Shown: in pieces, positions 42,419 to 50,835 of the stretch
Layout of the letters: every line of letters starts with the position of its first letter
Numbering within the stretch: the first letter of the stretch is position 1
Origin: JAXLSZ01 sp046330315
GTDB lineage: Bacteria > Actinomycetota > Thermoleophilia > Solirubrobacterales > 70-9
Length of the DNA stretch: 64,000 nt
Direction of reading: 5' to 3'
NCBI GenBank assembly: GCA_046330315.1
Contig: JAXLSZ010000010.1
Location: 62,001 to 126,000 of the forward strand
Position numbers and translations under genes: made by a program
The notes under the pieces: generated by a model
The model's database searches: none
What the model was told of the DNA's origin: nothing
Seen by the model: the letters and a program-made list of their open reading frames with translations, nothing else

Positions 42419-43233
42419 TGCTGATCGAGCTGCAGAGCCACTCCACGGTCTCGGACGGCCAGCTCGAGCCCGCCGGGGTCGTCGAGGCGGCCGCCGGAGC
42501 GGGGGTGAGCACCCTGGCGCTCACCGACCACGACGCCGTGACCGGGGTACCCGAGGCGGCACGGGCCGCGGAGAGGCTGGGCCTCGATCTGGTGCCCGCG
42601 GTGGAGATGTCCTGCGTGCACGAGTTCGCCGACGACCTTCACGTCTGCGGGTACTGGGTCGGGGTCGAGGAGATCTCCCCCGCCTGCGAGCGGGCCCAGG
42701 CCGAGCGGGTCAGCCGTGCCGAGGAGATCGTCGAGAACCTCCGCAGGGAGGGCTTCGAGCTCACCCTCGACGATGCCATCGCCGAGGCCGGCGACGCGCT
42801 CTCCGTGGGGCGCCCGCACATCGCCCGGGCGGCCGGGGCGAAGGGGGACCTCGGCCCCTTCTTCGAGGAGTACCTGGTGCCCGGGGCGAAGGCCTTCGTG
42901 CCCCGCCGCTGGCCGACCGCCGAGGAGGCCGTGTCGCTGATCCGCGGGGCGGGCGGCGTCGCCGTCGTGGCGCACCCCTACTGGGACGTTTCCGAACCCG
43001 CCCAGGTCGAGCAGCTCGTCCGCTCACTGGGGCCCGACGGGATCGAGGTCTTCTATCCCTCGCACACCCGCAAGCAGACCGGCCACCTGATGGGGCTCTG
43101 CGACGAGCTGGGCCTGGTGCCGACGGCCTCCTCCGACTACCACGGCCCGACCCACCGGACCTTCTCGCGCTTCGGCGCCTACCGGACCTACGGGATCGGC
43201 GAGCCCAGGGTCCCCGAGCGCCCGGCGGGCTGA
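42418..43233 (+). CDS. PHP-domain phosphoesterase
   Basis: A 271-residue PHP-family metal-dependent phosphatase (RNase AM / 3',5'-nucleoside bisphosphate phosphatase type). Motif II is 'TLALTDHDAVTGVPEAARAA', 'VPAVEMSCVHEFADDLHVCG' holds the next Glu/His ligands, 'GGVAVVAHPYWDVSEPAQ' the HP motif and 'TASSDYHGPTH' the terminal Asp/His. Motif I reads 'LIELQSHSTVSDGQLEP': the usual first His of HxH is Gln, an unusual substitution at a metal ligand. Start is GTG 42418, directly at the end of the repeat array, with no recognisable Shine-Dalgarno. Confidence 0.85.
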   Translation: MLIELQSHSTVSDGQLEPAGVVEAAAGAGVSTLALTDHDAVTGVPEAARAAERLGLDLVPAVEMSCVHEFADDLHVCGYWVGVEEISPACERAQAERVSRAEEIVENLRREGFELTLDDAIAEAGDALSVGRPHIARAAGAKGDLGPFFEEYLVPGAKAFVPRRWPTAEEAVSLIRGAGGVAVVAHPYWDVSEPAQVEQLVRSLGPDGIEVFYPSHTRKQTGHLMGLCDELGLVPTASSDYHGPTHRTFSRFGAYRTYGIGEPRVPERPAG

Positions 43234-43257
43234 CGGCGCCCCGGACAACCCGGCCCC

Positions 43258-43369
43258 CCGGCGAGAGTGAAGATAAGCATCGTATTGATGGTTTCGATCA
43301 CTTTCGCCGGAGCCCCCCGGCGAGAGTGAAGATAAGCATCGTATTGGTGGTTTCGATCACTTTCGCCGG
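43258..43369. repeat. Two tandem copies of a 53-bp hairpin element
   Basis: Copies at 43258-43310 and 43317-43369 differ at one base and are separated by AGCCCC. Each has 13-base ends CCGGCGAGAGTGA and TCACTTTCGCCGG that are inverted repeats with a single mismatch. They enclose a 27-base, notably AT-richer core (starting AGATAAGCATCG). The pair lies between convergent genes. It could be a pair of terminators, a protein-binding element or a small palindromic mobile repeat. Confidence 0.85.
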
Positions 43370-43474
43370 GCGTCTGGCCGGGTGCCCCGGGCCGGCGGCG
43401 GTCGATGCGCCCCCGGCGGTCGATGCGCCGCCGGCGCCTGCACCCCCGCCGCCTGCGCCGCCGCTGCCTGGGCT

Positions 43475-45310
43475 CTAGCCGCCCGGGCCGCCGGCGGTCG
43501 ATGCGCCTCCGCCGCCTGCACCCCCGCCGCCCGCGCCGCTCGAGTTGCCGCCCGGGGCGCTCGAATTGCCGCCCGGGGCGCTCGAATTGCCGCCCGCGGG
43601 GCTGGATGGGCCGGCCTCGGCGGGTTGCCTGTCGCAGCGGCCGCCGTGGAGCCGGTAGACGACCACCATCGGGCCGGGACGGCGGTAGGGGAGCGCGTAG
43701 AAGTTGTAGCTGAGGTCGGGGTTGTAGCCGACCCTGTCCTCGCCGGGGCCGCCGGGGTTGTGCGGCCCGCCCCAGGGGCTCGCTTTGAAGACCGGGGTCC
43801 CCTCCCTCTTCAGGGCCCTGTAGTAGGCCGCCGCGCTGGGCGCCTGCTCGGCGTCGTCGAGGTAGGGCGCCCAGAACTGCGAGCTCGCCACCACCCAGCA
43901 GTAGCCGCGCCTGCGGTAGATGTCGAGCAGGCCGGGGCGCAGGTAGCGCGCGTACTCGTTCTCCCGGAAGTCCGTGGGCACCTGGAAGAGCTGGTCGGTC
44001 GCGTTGGGCCAGCGGCGCGGCCAGACCTCGGTGCGAAGCGGCTCGACGATGATCTTCGCGTCGGTCGGGAGGTTCCGCGCCATCCAGGAGCGGGTCATGT
44101 TGTAGGTGTGCTTCTCGGCGAGCACGATGTCGTTGTGGACCGCGTAGACGGCCCCCTGGGCGAGCACCGCGACGATGCCGACCGCCGCGACCACCCGCCG
44201 CAGCACGGCCCGCCGGGCCGGGAGGAGGTCGACCAGCCGCCAGACGGCGTAGGACGCGGTCATGCAGAGGATCGGGTAGGTGGGGAGCATCCAGCGCCCG
44301 AAGTGGCGGGCCCGCAACGCCATGTAGACGAAGAAGATCGGCACCACCGGGACCAGCACCCAGAAGACGGAGCGCTTGCGGAACCAGGCGAGGACGGCGC
44401 CCAGCACGGCGGCGGCGGTCGCCAGGTAGCCGAAGCCCCACCCGAAGGTGGAGAGGTAGTAGCGGAACCCGTCGGTGTCGCCGCCCCCGATCTTGTCCCG
44501 CGAGGCGACCTCTCCCTGAAGGGTGAGGTCGGCGTGGAACTCGGAGAAGTGGATGACCGAGTAGGGGTTGGCGACCACGAAGGAGGCGGCCGCCAGGCCG
44601 AGCGCGATCCCCAGCCCCCGCAGCCGGACCCGCTGCTCGCCGGGAGCCAGCAGCGCCGCGGTCAGCAGCGGGATCACCACCACGCCGTCGGGGTACTTGG
44701 TCGCCGTCGCCAGGCCCGCCCCGACCCCGCCGAGCACGTAGTCGCGGGTCCTCCCCCACTTCAGCACCCCCGCCGTGCCGACCAGCGAGAGCGCCGCGAA
44801 GGTCATCGCCGGGACGTTGTTGAGCGCCGCGTGCGCGTAGAAGACCGGCAGGAAGGAGACGGTCATCAGCGCCGCGGCCAGCAGCGAGACCCGGCGGTCC
44901 TCGAAGAACCGCTGGGCGCCGAGGTAGGTGAGCCAGACCGTGATCGTCCCCATCAGGGCGCTGATCACCCGGCCGACCAGGTAGAGGTTCTCGCGGTCGG
45001 GGAGCTGGTTGAGGATGGTGGCGGGCTCGCTGCCCGGATACAGCACCGCGAAGACCGCCCGCAGCATGTAGGTGTAGAGCGGCGGGTTCTGGAAGTAGTG
45101 GGGGTTGATCCCGCCCTCGTAGGCCATCCGCGCGGCGTTCTTCACATAGACGCGCTCCTCGTCGGTGAGGTAGGCGAAGGGCAGCCCCCACTTGGCGCCC
45201 CACAGGCGCAGGACCAGGGCCACGGCCAGGATCAGGCCGAGCACGACCATCCACGGCTCGACCGTGAACCGGCCGACCGTCCATCCTGACCGCCCGCCCA
45301 GCAGCTTCAC
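43475..45310 (-). CDS. GT39/PMT-like membrane glycosyltransferase
   Basis: A 611-residue protein from GTG 45310. About ten helices fill residues 20-400. The first extracytoplasmic loop has 'GLPFAYLTDEERVYVKNAAR' with the DE pair of protein-mannosyltransferase/ArnT-type enzymes, and 'NPHYFQNPPLYTYMLRAVFA' is the characteristic second motif. A soluble C-terminal domain ends in a Gly/Ser-rich tail with three GGNSSAP-like repeats. It would transfer a sugar from a polyprenyl-phosphate donor on the outer face of the membrane. It lies 39 bases downstream of cysC, so it may be co-transcribed. Confidence 0.88.
   Translation of the reverse strand: MKLLGGRSGWTVGRFTVEPWMVVLGLILAVALVLRLWGAKWGLPFAYLTDEERVYVKNAARMAYEGGINPHYFQNPPLYTYMLRAVFAVLYPGSEPATILNQLPDRENLYLVGRVISALMGTITVWLTYLGAQRFFEDRRVSLLAAALMTVSFLPVFYAHAALNNVPAMTFAALSLVGTAGVLKWGRTRDYVLGGVGAGLATATKYPDGVVVIPLLTAALLAPGEQRVRLRGLGIALGLAAASFVVANPYSVIHFSEFHADLTLQGEVASRDKIGGGDTDGFRYYLSTFGWGFGYLATAAAVLGAVLAWFRKRSVFWVLVPVVPIFFVYMALRARHFGRWMLPTYPILCMTASYAVWRLVDLLPARRAVLRRVVAAVGIVAVLAQGAVYAVHNDIVLAEKHTYNMTRSWMARNLPTDAKIIVEPLRTEVWPRRWPNATDQLFQVPTDFRENEYARYLRPGLLDIYRRRGYCWVVASSQFWAPYLDDAEQAPSAAAYYRALKREGTPVFKASPWGGPHNPGGPGEDRVGYNPDLSYNFYALPYRRPGPMVVVYRLHGGRCDRQPAEAGPSSPAGGNSSAPGGNSSAPGGNSSGAGGGGAGGGGASTAGGPGG
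43538..43600 (-). repeat. 21-bp in-frame repeats in the GT39 tail
   Basis: Three units at 43538, 43559 and 43580 (GCTCGAATTGCCGCCCGGGG) encode the repeated GGNSSAP motif of the C-terminal tail. Confidence 0.75.
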
Positions 45311-45349
45311 CGGGTCAGCGTATTGCCCCGCCTCGCCGGCCGGGCTCTC

Positions 45350-45913
45350 CTAGGTGGCGGCCGCCGCGGGCCGCGCCGGGATCAGCTCCCGCTCCTCGAG
45401 GTAGGCGATCAGCCGCTCGGCGGACTCGTGCGGCTCCTCGCTCTCGGTGTGGAGGGTGACCTCGGGGTTCTCGGGGGCCTCGTAGGGATCCGAGACGCCG
45501 GTGAACTCCTTGATCTCGCCGGCGAAGGCCTTCTTGTAGAGCCCCTTGACGTCGCGCTCCGCGCAGGTGTCGACCGAGGCCTCGACGTAGACCTCGACGA
45601 ACCGCCCGCCCATCAGCTCGCGGGCCTCGTGGCGGATCTCGGCGTAGGGCGAGATCGCCGCGGTGATCACCGGCACCCCGTTGCGGGAGAGCAGGTCGGC
45701 GACGAAGGCGATGCGGCGGATGTTGGTGTCGCGGTCCTCCTTGGAGAAGCCCAGTCCCTTGGAGAGGTTCTCGCGGACGACGTCGCCGTCGAGCACCTCG
45801 ATCCTGGAGCCGCGCGAGCGCAGCTCCTGCTCGACCATGTGGGAGACCGTGGTCTTCCCGGCGCCCGAGAGCCCGGTGAACCAGAGGCAGAAGCCCTTGT
45901 CGTGGTCAGCCAT
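45350..45913 (-). CDS. cysC: Adenylylsulfate (APS) kinase
   Basis: A 187-residue cytoplasmic kinase converting APS to PAPS. Walker A is 'LWFTGLSGAGKTTVSHMVEQ'; 'IEVLDGDVVRENLSKGLGFS' and 'DRDTNIRRIAFVADLL' are substrate-binding segments; 'FVEVYVEASVDTCAERDVKG' and 'FTGVSDPYEAPENPEVTLHT' complete the family pattern. It starts 6 bases after sat on the same strand. Because the cysH product looks like an APS reductase, PAPS made here may serve sulfation rather than assimilation. Confidence 0.96.
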   Translation of the reverse strand: MADHDKGFCLWFTGLSGAGKTTVSHMVEQELRSRGSRIEVLDGDVVRENLSKGLGFSKEDRDTNIRRIAFVADLLSRNGVPVITAAISPYAEIRHEARELMGGRFVEVYVEASVDTCAERDVKGLYKKAFAGEIKEFTGVSDPYEAPENPEVTLHTESEEPHESAERLIAYLEERELIPARPAAAAT

Positions 45914-45919
45914 TTGCGT

Positions 45920-46984
45920 TCAGTCCTCCTTGTAAGCGTCGATCAGGATCTCGGCGACCTCGTCCCTGGAGAACTCGTGCGGCGGCTTCTCGCCGTTGCC
46001 GAGCATCTCGCGGACCTTGGTGCCGGAGAGGAAGAGGTGCGCCTCGGAGTCGTGGGGGCAGGTCTTGTTCGAGGCCATCCCCTCGCACTCGTTGCACCAG
46101 AAGGTGTGCTCGAACTTCAGCGGCTCGATGCCGAGCTCGTCGATGTCCAGCTCGTCGAAGATCTTCTGGGCGTCGTAGGTGCCGTAGTAGTCGCCGACGC
46201 CCGCGTGGTCGCGCCCGACGATGAAGTGGGTGCACCCGTAGTTGCGCCGGACGATCGCGTGCAGGATCGCCTCGCGCGGGCCCGCGTAGTGCATCTTCGA
46301 GGGGTTGACGCCGAGGATCACGCGGTCGGAGGGGTAGTAGTTCTCCATCAGCACCTCGTAGCAGCGCATCCGCACGTCCGCGGGGATGTCCCCGGCCTTG
46401 GTCTTGCCGATCAGCGGGTGGATGAAGAGGCCGTCGCAGGTCTCCAGGGCGGCCTTGGTGAGGTACTCGTGGGCCCGGTGGATGGGGTTGCGGGTCTGGA
46501 AGGCGACGATCCGCCGCCAGCCGCGCTCCTCGAAGGCCCTGCGGGACTCCTCGGGCGTCAGGTAGCGGCGGCGGAACCCCTCCTCGTGGTCGGGAAGGGC
46601 GTCGGCCTCGATCGGCCCGGCGATGCAGCGGTCGCCCTCCTCGTAGATCGCCGCGACGCCGGGGTGCGCCTCGTCGGTGGTGCCGTAGACCTGCTCGGCC
46701 TCGCGGCGGGCATCGCGCTCGAAGACCTCCTCGACGCTGATCCGGCCGAGCGGCTTGCCCTCGTCGCTGGAGAGGGCCACGACGTCGCCGGCCGAGCATT
46801 CGAGGTCGGTGGCGAGGGTGATCGGGATCGGCCAGTAGTCGCCTGCCGCGGTCCGCATCTGCGAGCAGACGCGGTCCCAGTCCTCGGAGCCCTGGAATCC
46901 AGTCAGGGGCGCGAAGCCGCCGTGGGCGATCATCTCGAAGTCGGCGGTGTGGCGCTCGGACAGCGTGTGTGAGAGGTCAGTCAT
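45920..46984 (-). CDS. sat: Sulfate adenylyltransferase (monomeric ATP sulfurylase)
   Basis: A 354-residue protein from ATG 46984 that makes APS from sulfate and ATP. The PUA-like N-terminal domain is followed by the catalytic domain with 'IVAFQTRNPIHRAHEYL' (QxRNPxHxxH), 'ALETCDGLFIHPLIGKTKAG', 'VILGVNPSKMHYAGPREAIL' and 'THFIVGRDHAGVGDYYGTYD' (GRDHAG). 'FWCNECEGMASNKTCPH' is a cysteine cluster often present in bacterial Sat. It forms an operon with cysC; a 103-base gap follows cysH. Confidence 0.96.
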   Translation of the reverse strand: MTDLSHTLSERHTADFEMIAHGGFAPLTGFQGSEDWDRVCSQMRTAAGDYWPIPITLATDLECSAGDVVALSSDEGKPLGRISVEEVFERDARREAEQVYGTTDEAHPGVAAIYEEGDRCIAGPIEADALPDHEEGFRRRYLTPEESRRAFEERGWRRIVAFQTRNPIHRAHEYLTKAALETCDGLFIHPLIGKTKAGDIPADVRMRCYEVLMENYYPSDRVILGVNPSKMHYAGPREAILHAIVRRNYGCTHFIVGRDHAGVGDYYGTYDAQKIFDELDIDELGIEPLKFEHTFWCNECEGMASNKTCPHDSEAHLFLSGTKVREMLGNGEKPPHEFSRDEVAEILIDAYKED

Positions 46985-47044
46985 CTTCTCGCTTCGATGG
47001 GGTGATTGTTGACAGGGAACCTGAGAAAGAGCCGGCGGACGTTA

Positions 47045-47087
47045 GCCGCTCCGCGGCGATCTTGCAGGCCCGCCGCTCAGCCGGCGG
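47045..47087 (-). terminator. Stem-loops immediately after cysH
   Basis: A 6-bp stem (CCGCCG with CGGCGG, loop of 6) abuts the cysH stop codon, and a second 5-bp stem (GCCGC/GCGGC, 47045-47057) follows. There is no T-run. They could separate sir-cysH from sat-cysC transcripts. Confidence 0.35.
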
Positions 47088-47810
47088 CTAGTTGATCCCG
47101 CATTCCTGCTTGGAGGTCCCCACCCAGCGGCCGTCCCGCGGGCCGCCCTCGGGACCGACCGGCTGCGTGCAGTGGGTGCAGCCGATCGAGGGGTAGCCGC
47201 GGTCGTGCAGGGGGTTGTAGGGGATCTCGTGCTCACGGATGTGGTTCCAGACGTCCCGCTCGGACCAGTCGGCCAGCGGGTTCAGCTTCCACAGCCCGAA
47301 GCGCTCGTCCCAGGCGAACTTGGGGGCGCCGGCGCGGGTGCTGGAGTCCTCGCGGCGGATGCCGGAGACCCAGCAGTCTACGGAAGCCAGCGCCCGCCGC
47401 ATCGGGTCCACCTTGCGCAGGCCGCAGCAGGCGTCGGGATCCCTCTTCCAGAGCTCGTCGCCGTGGAGACGGGCCTGCTCGGCGAGGCTGAGGCCGCGGA
47501 AGCTCTGGAAGCCGACGCCGAAGCGCTCGGCCAGCGCGTCCCGGGTCCGGTAGGTCTCGGGGAACAGCACCTCGGTGTCGAGGAAGAAGAAGCGGGCGTC
47601 GGGGTTGATCCGGGTCGCGAGGTGGACCACGACCGAGGTCGTCTTCTGGAAGGAGCAGGCGATCAGGTGGTCGGCTCCGAAGCGCTCGAACATCCACTCC
47701 AGGGCCTCGGAGGCGGTGCGGCCCTCGAGCTCCGCAGCGACCGCCTCCGCGTCTATGTCGAGCGTGGTGGAACCCACCGAACCCGAAAGTGTGCCAGCAG
47801 CGGGCCCCAT
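47088..47810 (-). CDS. cysH: APS reductase (4Fe-4S phosphoadenylyl/adenylyl-sulfate reductase)
   Basis: A 240-residue cytoplasmic enzyme reducing APS to sulfite. The PP-loop-like start 'LIACSFQKTTSVVVHLATRI' and 'FFFLDTEVLFPETY' bind nucleotide. 'RDPDACCGLRKVDPM' (CC) and 'IGCTHCTQPVGPEGG' (CxxC) are the 4Fe-4S ligands diagnostic of APS-type enzymes, and 'GTSKQECGIN' carries the catalytic Cys. ATG 47810 shares one base with the sir stop (TGATG); an in-frame GTG slightly upstream is less likely. Confidence 0.94.
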   Translation of the reverse strand: MGPAAGTLSGSVGSTTLDIDAEAVAAELEGRTASEALEWMFERFGADHLIACSFQKTTSVVVHLATRINPDARFFFLDTEVLFPETYRTRDALAERFGVGFQSFRGLSLAEQARLHGDELWKRDPDACCGLRKVDPMRRALASVDCWVSGIRREDSSTRAGAPKFAWDERFGLWKLNPLADWSERDVWNHIREHEIPYNPLHDRGYPSIGCTHCTQPVGPEGGPRDGRWVGTSKQECGIN

Positions 47811-49666
47811 CAGAGCGCGCACTCCCCCTCGCCGCGCTCGACCCGGTAGGGCTCGGAGCGATCCCAGTCGATGAACTCCCTGATCGTCGCGAGGCTGAAC
47901 TCGGCCGGCATCGCCAGGTCCGCCACCTCGTCCTCGAAGCGGCCGGTGCCGACCCGCCCGGCGTAATCGTTGAACTCCTCGCCCTCGGCGCGCTCGGCCT
48001 CGAACATCCTCACCCAGCGCTCCACCGCCTCGGGAACCCGCCTGGCGGGGAGCCTGGCCTTCAGCCGCTTGCCGTAGGCCACCTCGCCGCCCTCGTAGCT
48101 GCCGCCGACGTGCGCGATGTAGGCGGGCATCTGGCGCCCGCCGACCTTCAGCGAGGCCCCGTAGAAGCCGATGTTCGCGATGTGGTGCTGGCTGCACCCG
48201 TTAGGGCAGCCGCTCATCTTGACGTGGATGCGACGGGCCGGCCCGTCGGGGAGGTCCATGGCCTCCAGCCGCTCCCCCACGGCGCGGTTCAGCCCCATCG
48301 AGCTGGTGATCCCGAGCTTGCAGCTGTCGGTCCCGGGGCAGCTCACCACGTCGGTGATCTCCCTCGGGCCGGGCGCGGCCAGCTCCAGCTCGGAGAGCCG
48401 GCGCCAGACCTCGTAGAGGCTCGAGTCAGGGACCCAGCGCAGGACCAGGTTCTGCTGGACCGTGGTCCGCGCGAAGCCGCCGCTGTGATCGCGCATCAGC
48501 GAGGCCAGCCCCCGGAACTGCTCGGGCGTCAGGTCCCCGCGGGGGATCTTCACCTCGACCGCGGAGTAGGAGGCCTGGCGCTGGGGCTGGACGTTTCGAT
48601 CCAGGAAGGCCCCGAAGTCGCCGGAGTCGCCGTTCGGCGATGCGCCCGGCGCCGGGGCGGGAGCGTGGGCGCTCTCGTCGTGCTCGAAGCGCAGCCGCTC
48701 GACCGAGAACTCCCGCTCGCGCACCCACTCTCCCTCCAGCTCCTCGGCGACCAGGGCCCGGAACTCCTCGATGCCGATCTTGTCCACGAGGACCTTGATG
48801 CGGGCCCGGGCGCGGTTGACCCGCAGCCAGCTCTGGCGATCGAAGATCCGCAGCGCGGCCTCCGCGTACATCAGGTAGGTGCCGTCGTCCGCCTCGGCGA
48901 ACTCGGTCAGGGTCGGGGCGACCCGGGGCATGATCGCGGTGCCGCCACCGACCCGGATCTCGAAGCCGCGCACCCCGTCGCGGACCCGCGAGATGAAGCC
49001 GATGTCGTGGATGCCGGTCATCGCGCGGTCGGCGTCGGACCCGCTGAACGCGGCCTTGACCTTGCGCGGCATCAGCTGGGTGGTCGGGTGGCGGACGAAG
49101 TAGCGGGCGAAGGCGCCGGCGTAGGGGGTGGGGTCGAAGACCTCGTCCGCCGCCACCCCGGCCCAGGGATCGCCGGTGACGTTTCGCACCGTGTTCCCGC
49201 AGCCCTCGCGGGAGGAGAGGCCGACGGCGGCGATCTCGCGGATCAGCCGCTCGGCGTCGGGCAGCGGGACGTGGTGGATCTGCACGTTCTGGCGGGTCGT
49301 GACGTGGCCCTTGCGAAGCGGCGCGTAGCGCTCGACGACGTCGGCGAACATCTCCATCTGCTCGGGGTTGACGCCTCCGAAGGGAAGCTTGACCCGGACC
49401 ATCTGGACGCCGGGCTGGCGCTGGCCGTAGACGCCCTGCTTGAGGCGGAAGCCGATGAACTTCTCCTCGGGCGTCCCGCCCGCGAGGAACCTCTCGGCCT
49501 CGGTGTCGAAGTCGTCGAACTCGCGCTCGAGGATCGGGATCACGCTGCCGGGGACGTTGGAGTAGGCCTCCGGGTTCTCCAGCGAGCCGACCGGGCCCTT
49601 TCCGCGCTGCGCCTTGCCCGCTTCCTCGTCGAGCTCGGTGCGTGGCGGCGTCGAGACGGGTTCCAT
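47810..49666 (-). CDS. sir: Ferredoxin-type sulfite (or nitrite) reductase
   Basis: About 618 residues from ATG 49666, preceded by AAAGGAA. Duplicated ferrite-reductase halves are present: 'LKQGVYGQRQPGVQMVRVKL', 'TTRQNVQIHHVPL' and 'STREGCGNTVRN'-like 'SSREGCGNTVRNVTGDP' in the first, and 'TTVQQNLVLRWVPD' in the second. Siroheme/4Fe-4S cysteines are 'VVSCPGTDSCKLGITSS' and 'VKMSGCPNGCSQHHIANIG'. Translational overlap with cysH favours sulfite reduction over nitrite reduction. It is the first gene of the sulfur operon. Confidence 0.93.
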   Translation of the reverse strand: MEPVSTPPRTELDEEAGKAQRGKGPVGSLENPEAYSNVPGSVIPILEREFDDFDTEAERFLAGGTPEEKFIGFRLKQGVYGQRQPGVQMVRVKLPFGGVNPEQMEMFADVVERYAPLRKGHVTTRQNVQIHHVPLPDAERLIREIAAVGLSSREGCGNTVRNVTGDPWAGVAADEVFDPTPYAGAFARYFVRHPTTQLMPRKVKAAFSGSDADRAMTGIHDIGFISRVRDGVRGFEIRVGGGTAIMPRVAPTLTEFAEADDGTYLMYAEAALRIFDRQSWLRVNRARARIKVLVDKIGIEEFRALVAEELEGEWVREREFSVERLRFEHDESAHAPAPAPGASPNGDSGDFGAFLDRNVQPQRQASYSAVEVKIPRGDLTPEQFRGLASLMRDHSGGFARTTVQQNLVLRWVPDSSLYEVWRRLSELELAAPGPREITDVVSCPGTDSCKLGITSSMGLNRAVGERLEAMDLPDGPARRIHVKMSGCPNGCSQHHIANIGFYGASLKVGGRQMPAYIAHVGGSYEGGEVAYGKRLKARLPARRVPEAVERWVRMFEAERAEGEEFNDYAGRVGTGRFEDEVADLAMPAEFSLATIREFIDWDRSEPYRVERGEGECAL

Positions 49667-49830
49667 CGTTCGCGAGGTTCCTTTCGGTCGGGTGGCGGAG
49701 GGCGGGCGGGCGGGCCTCACCCGGCTTCACAAAGAATAGTACTAAACCCGACCGGGATTGGGGTATTTCGCTTCGGGAGCGGGATTCCTGGTACCGGCCG
49801 GACCGGGATTCGGGACCGCGATTCGGGGAT

Positions 49831-50238
49831 CTAGTCCCCGGCGGCCATCCGGCGCGCCTGCAGCTCGGCGGCCGCCTCCCCCGACTCGGCGACGTAGCCC
49901 TGCTCGGGGTCGAGGGGAAGTCCCTCCTGTGCCCAGGCGACGATCCCTCCCTGCATGCTGTGCGCGTCGAAGCCCTCCGAGCGGAACGCCGCGGCGGCCA
50001 TCGCGGAGCGGTCGCCGCTGCGGCAGTAGAAGACGACCGCCCGGGTCCGGTCGACCTCCGCCGCCCGCTCGCCCAGCTCGGGCAGGTGGACCCAGGCGGC
50101 GCCCGGCAGCCGGCCCGCCTCCCACTCGTGGCGGCTGCGCACGTCGAAGAGCTGCGCGTCCCCGGAGGTGCTGAGGTCGGCCACCCGCCGGGGCGGGAGC
50201 TGGTCTATGTCGCGCTCCGCGGGGGCGCCTTCGCTCAT
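49831..50238 (-). CDS. Rhodanese-domain sulfurtransferase
   Basis: A 135-residue single-domain rhodanese from ATG 50238. 'AQLFDVRSRHEWEAGRLPGA' is the conserved first motif, and the persulfide-forming Cys lies in 'VVFYCRSGDRSAMAAAAF', followed by 'FDAHSMQGGIVAWAQEGLP'. It probably mobilises sulfane sulfur. Its position upstream of sir on the same strand, 160 bases apart, fits sulfur metabolism. The gap 49667-49830 holds several CCGGGATT-like words but no clear operator. Confidence 0.9.
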   Translation of the reverse strand: MSEGAPAERDIDQLPPRRVADLSTSGDAQLFDVRSRHEWEAGRLPGAAWVHLPELGERAAEVDRTRAVVFYCRSGDRSAMAAAAFRSEGFDAHSMQGGIVAWAQEGLPLDPEQGYVAESGEAAAELQARRMAAGD

Positions 50239-50247
50239 GCGCGAAGG

Positions 50248-50457
50248 CTAGTCGACGTCGGTCCCCTCGATCAGGAAGGCGACGCGCACGTGGGCCCGGT
50301 ACTCGTCGAGGTTCTCGCCCCTGATCCCGGTGGACACGATGTCCACCGCCCTGATGTTCCGCAGCGATCCCTCCGCCTGCTTGAGCGCCTGGCGCGCCGC
50401 ATCGTCGGTGGACGTCTTCGAGCTGCCGACCAGCTCGATGATCTTCACTACCGCCAC
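50248..50457 (-). CDS. Dodecin
   Basis: A 69-residue flavin-storage protein that assembles as a dodecamer. 'VVKIIELVGSSKTSTDDAAR' and 'LRNIRAVDIVSTGIRGENLD' plus 'YRAHVRVAFLIEG' match the beta-alpha-beta-beta fold. GTG start at 50457. In this family a Trp normally stacks against the isoalloxazine; here the equivalent segment reads ...IRAVDIVSTG with no Trp, so flavin binding may differ. Confidence 0.92.
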   Translation of the reverse strand: MAVVKIIELVGSSKTSTDDAARQALKQAEGSLRNIRAVDIVSTGIRGENLDEYRAHVRVAFLIEGTDVD

Positions 50458-50518
50458 GTCTCCTCCTCGGTCTCGGGTTGCGCGGGCCCTCCCGTTCTAC
50501 CCCTTCGCGGGGAACCGA

Positions 50519-50770
50519 TCAAGCGGAGGGGGCGGGCGGGAACCCCGAGCCCGGGTCCGGCGGCAGGGCCGGCACCTTCGCCGTGACCCCCTCCAGGAGG
50601 GCGGCCTGCTGCCAGGGGTCGGGGCGGGCGGGGGCCGCGGGCGGGGGCGCCGTGTCCGCCATGAACCGCTGCAGGGCGGCGGCGATGGCGGCCGCCTCCT
50701 CCTCGCTCGCCCCGCCGGCGGCTATCTCGATCCTCGGCCGCGGGGGCCGGCGCCTTCCGTTGCCGCTCAT
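50519..50770 (-). CDS. Acyl-CoA carboxylase epsilon-subunit-like protein
   Basis: An 83-residue protein from ATG 50770. 'RIEIAAGGASEEEAAAIAAA' and 'LQRFMADTAPP', then a Pro-rich stretch and 'PWQQAALLEGV', follow the pattern of the small actinobacterial ACC epsilon subunits (beta-strand, EEAAAI helix, terminal W-aaL). It would bind and stimulate a carboxyltransferase beta subunit; the beta gene is 2.5 kb away at 53301. Divergent from the broken cyclodeaminase gene. An upstream in-frame ATG at 50944 would run through that gene and is rejected. Confidence 0.7.
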   Translation of the reverse strand: MSGNGRRRPPRPRIEIAAGGASEEEAAAIAAALQRFMADTAPPPAAPARPDPWQQAALLEGVTAKVPALPPDPGSGFPPAPSA

Positions 50771-50835
50771 CGGCCCGGACTCTAGCGGGAGCCTCTGGCC
50801 GGCCTCGCGGCCCGCGTTCGTGGAGACTGCCGCGG

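Noticed and set aside
49740..49830. Operator for the sulfur operon in the repeated CCGGGATT words
   Set aside because: Spacing is irregular and no convincing inverted repeat could be drawn; it is left as plain intergenic sequence.
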